From: Chryseobacterium rhizosphaerae
GTDB lineage: Bacteria; Bacteroidota; Bacteroidia; Flavobacteriales; Weeksellaceae
Assembly (NCBI RefSeq): GCF_003385455.1
Contig: NZ_QNUF01000020.1
Span: forward strand, 30,868-94,867
Length of the DNA: 64,000 bases
Reading direction: 5' to 3'
Both the position numbers and the translations under genes were made by a program. The notes under the pieces were generated by a model. The model ran no database searches. It was not told where the DNA came from and was given only the letters and a program-made list of their open reading frames with translations. Of this stretch, positions 16,129 through 24,728 are shown piece after piece. Position 1 is the first letter of the stretch. Every line of letters starts with the position of its first letter.

Positions 16129-17142
16129 ATGAAAACGACAATCTCAGACGAGGAATTTTACGCCGGATTACAACGGTTACCCAAGCCCAAGTATCCCTTC
16201 CCAAATTCTATTCACCATGATTTTCAACTTCAGAGGGAAGAATATTATGATTGGATTGACAGGGAGTATATTTTCCACAGTAAAGAAGCCCGTGAAAAAC
16301 ACAAACAGCATAACTTGACTGATATTGCAGCACGCGGTTGCCCTTTTTTAAAGAATCTGGCAGAATTGAGACCATTAGCTATTTATGCTGCTGATGGGGC
16401 TATGATGGATGATTATTTTGATCGTTGTTCATATGATGAAATGAAAGATATAGCAACTCACATTATGACTTTGCTTACTGATGATGATCCGGATGAACCA
16501 GCTAACAATGATATATTTCATCGATTCTGGATATTAAGACAGAGCGCCATTGCATGTGAAATGCCAGAACGATTATATAAAAAATTCCTAAAATCTTTAC
16601 ATGAAGTACTTATTGGGTATGCAGACGAAAGAGTATATTACAGATCAAACACAATCCCCCCTCTTCCCGTTTACCTATTGATTCGTGAGGCTACAAGTGG
16701 GGCAAAACCTTTTTGTCAATATGTAGCTATGCAAAAAGATTATCGACAGCTACCTGACAGCATACTGGAGCATTTACATATTCAACGCCTTCATACTATT
16801 TGTGCTCTGATGATCGGAATACATAATGATATTATTTCTTTACCAAAGGAACTCCATAGAGAAGAGGACACCATGAATCTGGTGAAAGTATTACAGCAAG
16901 AGCATAAAACTTCAATAAAAGAAGCCTATATGATGGCTCTGGAAGTGCATGATAATTATTTAAAAGAATTTCTCGTATTACAGGAGCATTTACCTTCTTT
17001 TGGTCAATGGCAGGAAATGACCCGCAATTATGTACAGGATCTCGGTATTATGGTAGCCGGCGTATATGCTTGGCACACGAATGATACATCCCGCTATGTA
17101 AATGGAGGATATGTAGAGGGTGAATTTAACAGCAAACAATAA
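16129..17142 (+). CDS. Class I terpene synthase (terpene cyclase)
   Basis: This 337-residue protein shows the whole bacterial class I cyclase signature: Asp-rich motif DDYFD at residues 94-98, a candidate effector Arg in YLLIREATSG (R186), the NSE triad NDIISLPKE (N233, S237, E241) and the C-terminal RY pair (R322-Y323). It should ionise a prenyl diphosphate through Mg2+ and cyclise it; substrate (C10, C15 or methylated) and product cannot be read from sequence. No prenyltransferase, P450 or methyltransferase adjoins it, so the product is either made alone or modified by enzymes encoded elsewhere. The gene is flanked by remnants of neighbouring genes, a sign of insertion. Confidence 0.93.
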   Translation: MKTTISDEEFYAGLQRLPKPKYPFPNSIHHDFQLQREEYYDWIDREYIFHSKEAREKHKQHNLTDIAARGCPFLKNLAELRPLAIYAADGAMMDDYFDRCSYDEMKDIATHIMTLLTDDDPDEPANNDIFHRFWILRQSAIACEMPERLYKKFLKSLHEVLIGYADERVYYRSNTIPPLPVYLLIREATSGAKPFCQYVAMQKDYRQLPDSILEHLHIQRLHTICALMIGIHNDIISLPKELHREEDTMNLVKVLQQEHKTSIKEAYMMALEVHDNYLKEFLVLQEHLPSFGQWQEMTRNYVQDLGIMVAGVYAWHTNDTSRYVNGGYVEGEFNSKQ

Positions 17143-17172
17143 AAAAAGGAATCTGAATGATTCCTTTTTTTG
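17142..17172 (+). terminator. Terminator of the terpene synthase gene
   Basis: The stem AAAAAAGGAATC / GATTCCTTTTTT has a TGAAT loop and a T-run, starting on the stop codon. Its right arm lies in the permease-tail remnant. Confidence 0.85.
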
Positions 17173-17209
17173 CTCCTGCTTCTTCAGCCATTCTTCATAT
17201 TTATTTTTT
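17163..17209 (-). pseudogene. Remnant of the iron-permease 3' end
   Basis: On the minus strand this stretch reads KNKYEEWLKKQEQKKE, against KNKHEEWLKKQERKKE at the C-terminus of the permease gene at 19528. Most DNA differences are silent, so the copy was once coding. The rest of that gene is missing and the fragment abuts, and slightly overlaps, the stop codon of the metalloprotease. Confidence 0.78.
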
Positions 17210-19456
17210 AATAAACTTGGCTTTGATATTTTTTCCATTATCATTTATGGTCATGAAGTAGATTCCTTTTACGAAGCTGCTTACATTTATTTGACCTTCA
17301 CCAATTATGCCTTTTGAAATCAATTGCCCTGGAGCATTGAAAATTTCATAGGATGATTTTGGAGATACATTTTTCACATTCAAAACATTGTCCACAGGAT
17401 TCGGATAAACCTGAACCGATTTTATTTTTCCTGTTTCCGAAACGGCCAATGTACCTGCTGTCATTTTTTTTACTGCATAGAATACATTTCCGATTGCTGA
17501 AACTCTTACATGAATCGTCTTTCCAGCTAAAGAGGCAGGAATGAAAACATTTGCTGTTCCACTGTTAGGTACTGATGCTGCTAGATCATTCCATGTTGCA
17601 CCGCTATCATCAGTATAATCAATTTTTACATCAGCCACATTATAAGGTGCGGCTGTAGTTCCGGAAACCGTCCATTTAATTTCTGAACTGGTATCAGGAG
17701 TAAGAGATGCTGTATCCACTTTGAAGGCTTCTGCAGAGCCTACTACAATGGTTTGTGTAGTATGAGCGCTTTGCCCCTGCCCCGGTTTATTATCTCTCAC
17801 GGTTACACGGAAATGAGTTGTTCTTGCTACCGTACTTGCTGCTTCAAAATCATCAGCATTCTTCACCTCTCCATTTAATACGGTAGAAAGCTTAGGGAAA
17901 TATCTGGTAGGACTTAATGTTGGTGGCCATGATCTGAAGTTGGCCCCTGAGGTAGTTCGTCCAATGTAAAACTTATTAATGCCGTTATATAAATAACTTG
18001 GATCTACCTGTTCCCAGGAATAAGTTAATACATCCCCATCCGGATCTGTTGCCTCTGCGGTGAGTGCAAATGCAGTATTCATCGGGATGGTATAAGTTAC
18101 CGGCATTTCTGTAACTACCGGAGGGCGGTTGATAATGGTAGTTATGGTACCACAGTTCACTCTGGCACCAGTCAGAAAATTATCCTGTACCTGATCAATA
18201 CTTACAGAATGAAAAAACAGATCGGAGTGCTTCTGCACATCTGTTGAAGCTCCTGTAATTCCTGCGTACCCCATGATTGTTGACCCTGATCCAGGTTCTA
18301 CCTCTACACCAGTTCCCTCTCTGTTACTATACGTATGGTTGTTTCCCAGTTGGTGCCCTATTTCATGGGCTACAAAATCAATATCAAAACTATCTCCGCT
18401 AGGAGGCAGCTGAGTTGTGCTGTTAAAATCCCAGGTTCCGTTCGGATACCAGTTTACACCCGGCGATGTAATACCGGATCCCTTGTAGCTGTTATTGGCA
18501 TTACCCCCTACATTTAAACTGTTATTGCATACACAGCCTATACAACCTGCGTTTCCTCCTCCTCCGGAGGCTCCAAACAAGTGGCCTATATCAAAATCGG
18601 CATCTGTAACTCCGTATACTCCTCCATGTAAAGTATCCATCAGCTCTATATTCCATGATGACGGCGGTGAGGTAAGATCCGTAACGGTACTGTAAGGGTC
18701 AGTATTTGGATCAGTAAATAGGGTTTGTGTATTATTAATGAGGTTTACATGTACATTAAACTCCTGCTCAAAAACTCCGTTCACCCTTGTTAATGTAGCA
18801 TTGATTTGCGTCATGGCTCCGGAAAGCCCTCCAAAAAACTGAGTGTACTCTCCTGTGGTAGAGAGTGCCAGTCTTAGTGTTCTGAATTTCTGATTTCCAC
18901 TTCTCCTGGCAAATGCTGTTTTATCAGAGTACGTCTGCATCTCCTTCATTTGGTCTACAGCCTCTTTTTTTTCAGTGGTATTACAAACAAATGCATGCCC
19001 GTTCCTGTTGGTTTTCCCGTGGACAGAATAAAAAGATTTATCTGCAGTAGCGGGCTCAATAAACTCATACTTTCCATCATTTCCAATGATCATGGACTGG
19101 AAATCATTGGGGCCAACACTGAATCTGATATACTTGGAAGGATCATCAATACCCACCCCCACATAAGATCCGAGTTCATACTGTTTTGCCAATGCTTCAT
19201 CCATAACCGGAAAACTACTGACCGCAAATCTTTCCGTCTTTCCGGATAATGTAGGAATATTCACACTAATAGCAGAACCTTCCCCGATTTTTGAGGTCCT
19301 CAGTAACTGAGTTCTGATCTGATCAATATCGAGTCTATAATAAATCGAATTATCACTTTTCTTTACAATTTTTTCTTTAGGTACATTCTGACTCCATTGG
19401 GCGCTTACTATTGTTGATAAAAACACAAATGGTAAACATGATAATTTTAAATTCAT
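17201..19456 (-). CDS. Secreted metzincin metalloprotease with T9SS sorting tail
   Basis: Starting at the ATG at 19456 (12 codons inside the longest frame) gives 751 residues with a signal peptide ending in STIVSAQ. The zinc motif HEIGHQLGNNH is at about residues 364-374, with a Met-turn (STIMGYAGI) about 28 residues later, so this is a reprolysin-like metzincin. A fibronectin-III-like region follows, and the last 80 residues (VQVYPNPVDNVLNVKN to KAKFIKK) are a type A T9SS sorting domain. It is expected to be exported and attached to the surface or released as a digestive protease. Its 3' end is duplicated at 15852. Confidence 0.93.
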   Translation of the reverse strand: MNLKLSCLPFVFLSTIVSAQWSQNVPKEKIVKKSDNSIYYRLDIDQIRTQLLRTSKIGEGSAISVNIPTLSGKTERFAVSSFPVMDEALAKQYELGSYVGVGIDDPSKYIRFSVGPNDFQSMIIGNDGKYEFIEPATADKSFYSVHGKTNRNGHAFVCNTTEKKEAVDQMKEMQTYSDKTAFARRSGNQKFRTLRLALSTTGEYTQFFGGLSGAMTQINATLTRVNGVFEQEFNVHVNLINNTQTLFTDPNTDPYSTVTDLTSPPSSWNIELMDTLHGGVYGVTDADFDIGHLFGASGGGGNAGCIGCVCNNSLNVGGNANNSYKGSGITSPGVNWYPNGTWDFNSTTQLPPSGDSFDIDFVAHEIGHQLGNNHTYSNREGTGVEVEPGSGSTIMGYAGITGASTDVQKHSDLFFHSVSIDQVQDNFLTGARVNCGTITTIINRPPVVTEMPVTYTIPMNTAFALTAEATDPDGDVLTYSWEQVDPSYLYNGINKFYIGRTTSGANFRSWPPTLSPTRYFPKLSTVLNGEVKNADDFEAASTVARTTHFRVTVRDNKPGQGQSAHTTQTIVVGSAEAFKVDTASLTPDTSSEIKWTVSGTTAAPYNVADVKIDYTDDSGATWNDLAASVPNSGTANVFIPASLAGKTIHVRVSAIGNVFYAVKKMTAGTLAVSETGKIKSVQVYPNPVDNVLNVKNVSPKSSYEIFNAPGQLISKGIIGEGQINVSSFVKGIYFMTINDNGKNIKAKFIKK

Positions 19457-19527
19457 ATAAATATGTTTGTATAAAAATGATGTCTTCACCAAAAAGTTCC
19501 TTCAAGAAATTTTATAATGAAGACTAA

Positions 19528-20022
19528 TTATTCTTTCTTCCGTTCCTGCTTCTTGAGCCATTCTTCATGTTTATTTTTGAAGAACTCATGCTTGTAATTC
19601 TGATTTCTCTTTGCCGCATCAATAGAATGCGAGGTATGGATATCCGCATCCTTTTTGGCAAACTGAGCCAGATTTTCGTAATAATGGTGGAGCTGATCCA
19701 GTTCCGTTTCTGTAAGATCTTCAATATCTACAATTCTGTTACTGGCCTTTTCATGGGCAGCAATCAGCTCGTTCAGCTTTATCTGTATAGCTTTAGAATC
19801 TTTATTCTGGGCTTTTTGAATAAGGAAAACCATTAAAAAGGTAATGATCGTAGTTCCTGTATTGATCACAAGCTGCCAAGTTTCCGAATAATCGAAAAAA
19901 GGACCTGTTACCGCCCAGATAATGACCAGAAGCATAGCTCCGATAAATGCAACAGGACTTCCTGTAAATTTTACTGCCTCGTTTGAAAATTTCTCAAAAA
20001 AATTATGATTGTTGTGACTCAT
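19528..20022 (-). CDS. Low-affinity iron permease family protein
   Basis: The 164-residue protein starts MSHNNHNFFEKFSNEAVKFTGSP and has two transmembrane helices (about 22-42 and 50-68) followed by a long amphipathic helix and a charged tail KNKHEEWLKKQERKKE. This layout matches the bacterial half-size relatives of yeast Fet4 (PF04120, recalled). Transport itself is unproven for these short forms. It lies 89 bp from the PepSY gene in an iron-related run. Its last 15 codons are duplicated at 17163-17209. Confidence 0.8.
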   Translation of the reverse strand: MSHNNHNFFEKFSNEAVKFTGSPVAFIGAMLLVIIWAVTGPFFDYSETWQLVINTGTTIITFLMVFLIQKAQNKDSKAIQIKLNELIAAHEKASNRIVDIEDLTETELDQLHHYYENLAQFAKKDADIHTSHSIDAAKRNQNYKHEFFKNKHEEWLKKQERKKE

Positions 20023-20110
20023 GATAGAAGTTGTTTTACATAATAAATGTATAAAATTACCATGAACCGGGATAAATAAAGTTGAGTTTTCAGTTGGGAA
20101 GTGGTATCTT

Positions 20111-21307
20111 TTATTTTATTTTCTTAGCCCTATGCCACCAGATCAGAAATCCTGTCACAGGTAGAGAACATCCGATAAGAGACACTATAAAATAGAGAAT
20201 GATACTGGGTAGTCCCATGATTTCTCCAGTATGCAAAGGTTTGGCAAGTGTTGTAAACTGTTTATTGAGAGGCTTTGCAGAGAACAATTCCCTGGTTTTA
20301 AAAACTCCTGTTTTATCAAATGTCACTTCATCCGGAAGCATCATTCCCAGCAGGTTCTGCCTGTTTGTTTTGATGATCACATATCGGGGGTTATCTTTAT
20401 TAGGTAACGCTACACTTGTAACAGCAGTATAAGGAAGGTACCGGTCCGAAAGCTGTATAATTTTATCGATAGAAGCAGACGTTGAATTTTTAAGATTTTT
20501 CTTTTCATCCTGCTTCTGGAGCATATCTTCCATAAGCCCACTGAACGGATCATCGCCATTCTCATTATTATTTGAAATATGATCAATTGAAGATCCTCCG
20601 AGACTCACAATAAGGCCATTTTTCACCCAGGGATAGGTTATATACAATCCTGTAACAGCAATAAAGAAAAGCATCAGGAAGCTGTAGAATCCAAGGGTAT
20701 TATGGAGGTCATAATTCAATCGCTGAAACTTTGCTTTCAACATGACAGTCAGCCCTTGTTTTAGAAACTTCAGTTTTTTGGGCAGCCAGAGGATAAATCC
20801 TGAAATCAGCAACCCACAAAATACAAGTACCGCAGCTCCTACCACCTGACGTCCGGCATTTCCCATCATCAGGTTTCTGTGAATATCAAGTACAACTTCA
20901 AAAAAGTGGCTCGCTCCGATATCTGCCGGCCCCAGAATTTCACCTGTATACTGATTATAATAAGTGCTTTTATCCAATTGATTTTCCCGATATCCAATAA
21001 CATAGCTTCTTCCTTTATCATCCGGAATCAGAAGGGAGGTCAGCTCTTTTTTCTGTTCTAACAATTCTGACCGGATCAGATCCGGGTTTTTAACTTTTCC
21101 GGAAGCTGGGCTGATATATACTTTATCTCTGTTTGTAAATTCTATAACCTGGTTTTTGAATGCATACAGGCAACCGGTAAGACACATTAGAAAAACAATG
21201 ACCGCTGATAAAAGTCCCAACCAAAGATGAATAAGCCACATCAGATATTTAGTAACCGATTCATTCTTCCTTTTTTTCCGGTAAAGGCTTTTAAATAATA
21301 ACTTCAT
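20111..21307 (-). CDS. PepSY-domain inner-membrane protein (siderophore-associated)
   Basis: Taking the ATG at 21307 gives 398 residues. It shows the PepSY-associated TM family pattern: a first helix after KYLMWLIHLWLGLLSAVIVFL, PepSY repeats, central helices (VLVFCGLLISGFILWLPKK and DLHNTLGFYSFLMLFFIAVTGLY) and a last helix before WWHRAKKIK. Relatives are often iron-regulated and can reduce ferric siderophores with haem bound by His in the helices; conserved His is visible in LIHLWLG and LHNTLG. It follows the TonB receptor and lipoprotein genes. Confidence 0.88.
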   Translation of the reverse strand: MKLLFKSLYRKKRKNESVTKYLMWLIHLWLGLLSAVIVFLMCLTGCLYAFKNQVIEFTNRDKVYISPASGKVKNPDLIRSELLEQKKELTSLLIPDDKGRSYVIGYRENQLDKSTYYNQYTGEILGPADIGASHFFEVVLDIHRNLMMGNAGRQVVGAAVLVFCGLLISGFILWLPKKLKFLKQGLTVMLKAKFQRLNYDLHNTLGFYSFLMLFFIAVTGLYITYPWVKNGLIVSLGGSSIDHISNNNENGDDPFSGLMEDMLQKQDEKKNLKNSTSASIDKIIQLSDRYLPYTAVTSVALPNKDNPRYVIIKTNRQNLLGMMLPDEVTFDKTGVFKTRELFSAKPLNKQFTTLAKPLHTGEIMGLPSIILYFIVSLIGCSLPVTGFLIWWHRAKKIK

Positions 21308-21320
21308 TTGGGCATATAAC

Positions 21321-21358
21321 AAAAACATTAAGATGGTTGGGGTCACCTTAATGTTTTT
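21321..21358 (-). terminator. Terminator-like hairpin just upstream of the PepSY gene
   Basis: The arms AAAAACATTAAG (21321-21332) and CTTAATGTTTTT (21347-21358) form a 12-bp stem; on the minus strand a T-rich stretch follows. It sits only 14 nt before the PepSY ATG, so it either ends the receptor-lipoprotein transcript or attenuates read-through into the PepSY gene. Confidence 0.65.
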
Positions 21359-21517
21359 TAAATTAAAATTGATATGAATGATTGATAATTTTAAAGGGTG
21401 ACCTATAAATTAATTTCGCTGAATAATCTGCTGTGTATATTGTATAAGCCTTACAAGAAAGTTCTGTGATACGGGTAGAACTTACTTTCCCTTCTCCGGA
21501 TGGGAATCCGGATCAAA

Positions 21518-22135
21518 TTATTTTCTTCCTTTAAACTGAACCTCTTTTACGATCTCTTCGAATTTCGTATAATGTTCAGGAGTAAGTGTATTTTTAATGA
21601 CTGCTTTTCTCTGTGCATCAAACTTTTCCCAGTATTCTTTAGCCAGGTCATTGTTACCGTGATACACATCGTGAGCATCGTTGAATGCTTTTTCAAATGC
21701 ATCATTCGCTGCATTGACTACTTTAAATTCGTCTTCGGAAAGCTGTGCTTCTGTTTTTATTCTTTCTAAAAGAGCATTGTCATATCTTGGTCTTTTTCTG
21801 GAATTTTCATCAACGAATTTGTTGAACTTTTCCATTTGTGGGCCATCCAATACTTTGGCCATTTCAAGAGACTGTTGTGCTCTCAGCTCTTCATTTTTTA
21901 TTCCCAAAGCCACACGGTCCATATTTCCTCCCTGTGCTTTTGCGGCCTGAAAATTCTGTTCCTGAAGATCCTGATATTTTTTAGTGATCTCATCAAAGCT
22001 TTTCGTCTGATCGGGTGTAAGCTGTATTTCAGTTTTGAACTGGTTATAATCAATTCCTTTCTTTTTCTCTCCGGAACATGAAGCAAAAAAAGCTCCAATA
22101 CTAAGGGCAAAAACTAATGATTTTATACTTTTCAT
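21518..22135 (-). CDS. Predicted lipoprotein with Spy/CpxP-like helical repeats
   Basis: This 205-residue protein has a lipobox (IGAFFASCSG, Cys about 20). The mature part is all-helical and has two similar segments, QLTPDQTKSFDEITKKYQ and QLSEDEFKVVNAANDAF, plus TLTPEHYTKFEEIVKE, the LTxEQ..KF pattern common in LTXXQ/Spy-like periplasmic proteins. It lies 17 nt after the TonB receptor gene and is surely co-transcribed with it. The function is unknown; a chaperone or accessory role for siderophore uptake is inferred. Confidence 0.75.
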   Translation of the reverse strand: MKSIKSLVFALSIGAFFASCSGEKKKGIDYNQFKTEIQLTPDQTKSFDEITKKYQDLQEQNFQAAKAQGGNMDRVALGIKNEELRAQQSLEMAKVLDGPQMEKFNKFVDENSRKRPRYDNALLERIKTEAQLSEDEFKVVNAANDAFEKAFNDAHDVYHGNNDLAKEYWEKFDAQRKAVIKNTLTPEHYTKFEEIVKEVQFKGRK

Positions 22136-22152
22136 AATAATGATTTTGTTGA

Positions 22153-24411
22153 TTAGAATTTATAATTTACCTGTACTGCAAAGTTTCTAGGTTGGATCTG
22201 ATCAATATATCCTCCTCTGAAATAAGAACTGTATCCTACACTATCAAAAATATTGTTGAAGAATACTCTTACACCAACACCATTCTTCAATGAGTATCCT
22301 ACCTGTGCGTCTACAGTAGTATATTCCGGCATATCGAAAGGTTTTGTCCCCGCTTCCACACTGTTGATATGGCCTGCGGTGAATGTCTTCTGAGTCCACT
22401 CATCTACCGGACGTTTTCCAACATAGTAAATTCCAGCCCCTACATCTAATCTATCCAATACCCCTGTATTAAATCTATAATTTAACCATGCATTAGCCGT
22501 ATGCTTTGGTGCATTCATAGGTCTTGAACCATTGATATAAGCCGGGCTATCCTGATATTGAGCATCTAAATAAGCCCATCCGGACATTACCTGTAGATTG
22601 GGTAAGATTCTTCCAATAAGTTCTACTTCCAATCCTTTTCTTCTTAGATTACCTGCCATTCCGTAAAGTACATTATTATCTTTATCTACCACCGGTCTGT
22701 AATTTTTATCTAATATTTGGAAGGCTAAGTTATCTGTCTTAATATCAAAAACTGTTACATTAAATCTTAAACGTTCATTAAACCAGTCTGACTTAATTCC
22801 TGCTTCCCATTGTTTTGTTTGTGATGCTCCTACGAATCCTCCAGCCTGAAGAATATTATTTACAGATCTTAATGAAGTTGTTGTTGTATAAGATCCAAAA
22901 ACATTAATATTTTCAATTGGTGAAATAATTAATCCGAAAGAAGGATTCCATGTATCAACCACTCTGCTTCCAGAACCATTCAATCTGCTGTAACGGATTC
23001 CCAGGTGAGCTTTTACATATTTACCAATAGCCATTACATCCTGTGCCATAGCTCCAATGCTTGGTGTCAATACGGAATTTGTACGTCCTAAACTTTTGTA
23101 AACAACATTGACAGGAAGTGTGTTGGGAATGACCCCATTCACTACATCAAATGTATCAAGAGGGTTAGCTCCATATGTTGTACTTCCTATTTTAGTAGGT
23201 CTTGCTGTAATTAGATTTTCCGGAGCAATAGAGTTTTTATATGCTTCATACGTTACAGAAGATGTTTCCGTTTCTCTCCAGTCGAATCCAACCTGGAATG
23301 TATGATTAATAAAACCAGTTTTGATCTTCTCACCAATGAAATCTAACTGTAAAACACGGTTGATATCTAATGATTCTGATTTACCTATTGTACGTTGTCT
23401 GATATTATAGTTTGTGCCTCCGGTTGGCAGTGAAATGGATGATGCTTCACCATCAGAATTGCTTACAGAATTTACAAAAGCTGCTCTTACCTTTAAATTA
23501 TTATTAAGCTTACGGATTGCCGTAGTTGCAAAATTATACGTTTCAGTTTTAGCATAATCTGAAGTATATCCTAAAAACTTACCTTTTGGCATGTGATACA
23601 ATGCTTCTACATCTCCAGTTGCCAAGTTAATAGTCCCTCGGTCCGGAGTTCGGTTATCGTGCAGATAATCCATCTCAACATTAATATATGTTTTGTCATC
23701 CGGACGGAATGCTACTGATGGATTTACATAGATTCTTTCTCCTTTTACGTGACTTCTAAAGGAATTATTATTCTGATAAGCTCCGTTAAATCTTACAGCA
23801 ACTTTCCCCTGAGAATCTAAAACTCTCTGGAAATCTACTGTAGGTCTATAAAAATCCCAACTTCCATAGCGGAACCCTACATTTGTTTGATCAATAAATT
23901 GAGGTCTTTTAGTAACAACATTAATTACTCCTCCTGCTGAACCTAAGCCATTTCCTATTCCCTGGCTTACTGCTGCTGAACCTTTAATTACCTGAATACT
24001 TTCAACGCCCTGCATATCTGTCATCATCCCCGAAGTACGGAAGTCTGAGTCCATCTGAACCCCATTCTTCAATACAGGAACACCACGATATCCTCTGATG
24101 GACATACTTTCGCTTCCTCCACCATAGCTTGAAAATAATGTTACACCAGGAACGTTCTTTGCAACATCAGTAACAGTAAGTGCTCCTAATTCTTCAATTG
24201 CTTTATGAGAAATAACAGAAATACTCTGGATTTGATCTCTGGTTTTTAATGGCAATCTTGTAATTGCTTCCAGGCCTTCCGGTTGTTTTTTTCTGTCACC
24301 GAACAGTTCTACTTCTTCAATTTTTTTATGTTTAATTGAATCATTCACTTTCTGTGCATTTGCAAGAACCCCACCCAATAACAGCAGAGAAAAGGATACT
24401 ACTTTATTCAT
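22153..24411 (-). CDS. TonB-dependent siderophore receptor
   Basis: This 752-residue outer-membrane receptor has a signal peptide (…GGVLANAQ), a plug domain with SISVISHKAIEELGALTVTDVAKNVPGV and the SIRGYRGVPVLKNG / GSAAVSQGIGNGLGSAGGVINVVTKRP signatures (about residues 105-170), then a 22-strand barrel ending in FAVQVNYKF with terminal Phe. Features follow the FhuE/FoxA-type ferric-siderophore branch. The downstream PepSY protein supports siderophore use; the ligand is unknown. Confidence 0.93.
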   Translation of the reverse strand: MNKVVSFSLLLLGGVLANAQKVNDSIKHKKIEEVELFGDRKKQPEGLEAITRLPLKTRDQIQSISVISHKAIEELGALTVTDVAKNVPGVTLFSSYGGGSESMSIRGYRGVPVLKNGVQMDSDFRTSGMMTDMQGVESIQVIKGSAAVSQGIGNGLGSAGGVINVVTKRPQFIDQTNVGFRYGSWDFYRPTVDFQRVLDSQGKVAVRFNGAYQNNNSFRSHVKGERIYVNPSVAFRPDDKTYINVEMDYLHDNRTPDRGTINLATGDVEALYHMPKGKFLGYTSDYAKTETYNFATTAIRKLNNNLKVRAAFVNSVSNSDGEASSISLPTGGTNYNIRQRTIGKSESLDINRVLQLDFIGEKIKTGFINHTFQVGFDWRETETSSVTYEAYKNSIAPENLITARPTKIGSTTYGANPLDTFDVVNGVIPNTLPVNVVYKSLGRTNSVLTPSIGAMAQDVMAIGKYVKAHLGIRYSRLNGSGSRVVDTWNPSFGLIISPIENINVFGSYTTTTSLRSVNNILQAGGFVGASQTKQWEAGIKSDWFNERLRFNVTVFDIKTDNLAFQILDKNYRPVVDKDNNVLYGMAGNLRRKGLEVELIGRILPNLQVMSGWAYLDAQYQDSPAYINGSRPMNAPKHTANAWLNYRFNTGVLDRLDVGAGIYYVGKRPVDEWTQKTFTAGHINSVEAGTKPFDMPEYTTVDAQVGYSLKNGVGVRVFFNNIFDSVGYSSYFRGGYIDQIQPRNFAVQVNYKF

Positions 24412-24425
24412 TTAATGATTTTTTG

Positions 24426-24480
24426 CAAATTTATTGTTTTTATTCATTCTAAATAAAATAAACCTCACTGACATATGTCA
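24426..24480 (-). promoter_or_regulatory. Siderophore receptor promoter region with palindromes
   Basis: A TAAATTTG -7 box lies at 24426-24433 (minus strand). An imperfect palindrome with TTTATT/AATAAA arms (24439-24457) fills the spacer, where a Fur-type repressor would sit, and a perfect TGACATATGTCA lies at 24469-24480. Assignment to Fur is inference. Confidence 0.45.
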
Positions 24481-24667
24481 CCTGCAAAAGACTAATCAAT
24501 ACCGGATCAACAACCAACGTAACAGTCTGCTTACAATATGCCAACAGATACATATCATCATTAGTAGTATCATGTCAAAGCCGGCATATGGTTATAAAAA
24601 GTAAAACCTGAAAAAAGATAAATTTTTCTGTTCAAAAATGGAGGTCGTAGTATGGAGAGGTTGATAG
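24481..24667. other. Intergenic stretch downstream of rpsJ, no gene seen
   Basis: Apart from a loose inverted repeat (ATATGCC near 24537 and GGCATAT near 24583) nothing is recognisable here. It separates the str terminator from the receptor promoter. Confidence 0.5.
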
Positions 24668-24701
24668 CAAAAAAAAATCCGTTCCTAAAAAGGAACGGAT
24701 T
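24668..24701 (-). terminator. Terminator of the str operon after rpsJ
   Basis: An 11-bp stem AATCCGTTCCT / AGGAACGGATT with a 4-nt loop (24676-24701) is followed on the minus strand by an eight-base T-run. It ends transcription after rpsJ and so separates the str genes from rplC. Confidence 0.92.
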
Positions 24702-24728
24702 GTATAATCATTGCAAAGTATGCAGTTA

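Noticed and set aside
16990..17244. Minus-strand open frame that ends in KNKYEEWLKKQEQKKE-containing sequence
   Set aside because: It joins an out-of-frame reading of the protease 3' end, the permease remnant and antisense of the terpene synthase; it is a product of the scar, not a gene.
24537..24589. Inverted repeat ATATGCC / GGCATAT
   Set aside because: The arms are only 7 nt and 40 nt apart, with no promoter or gene boundary to explain them.
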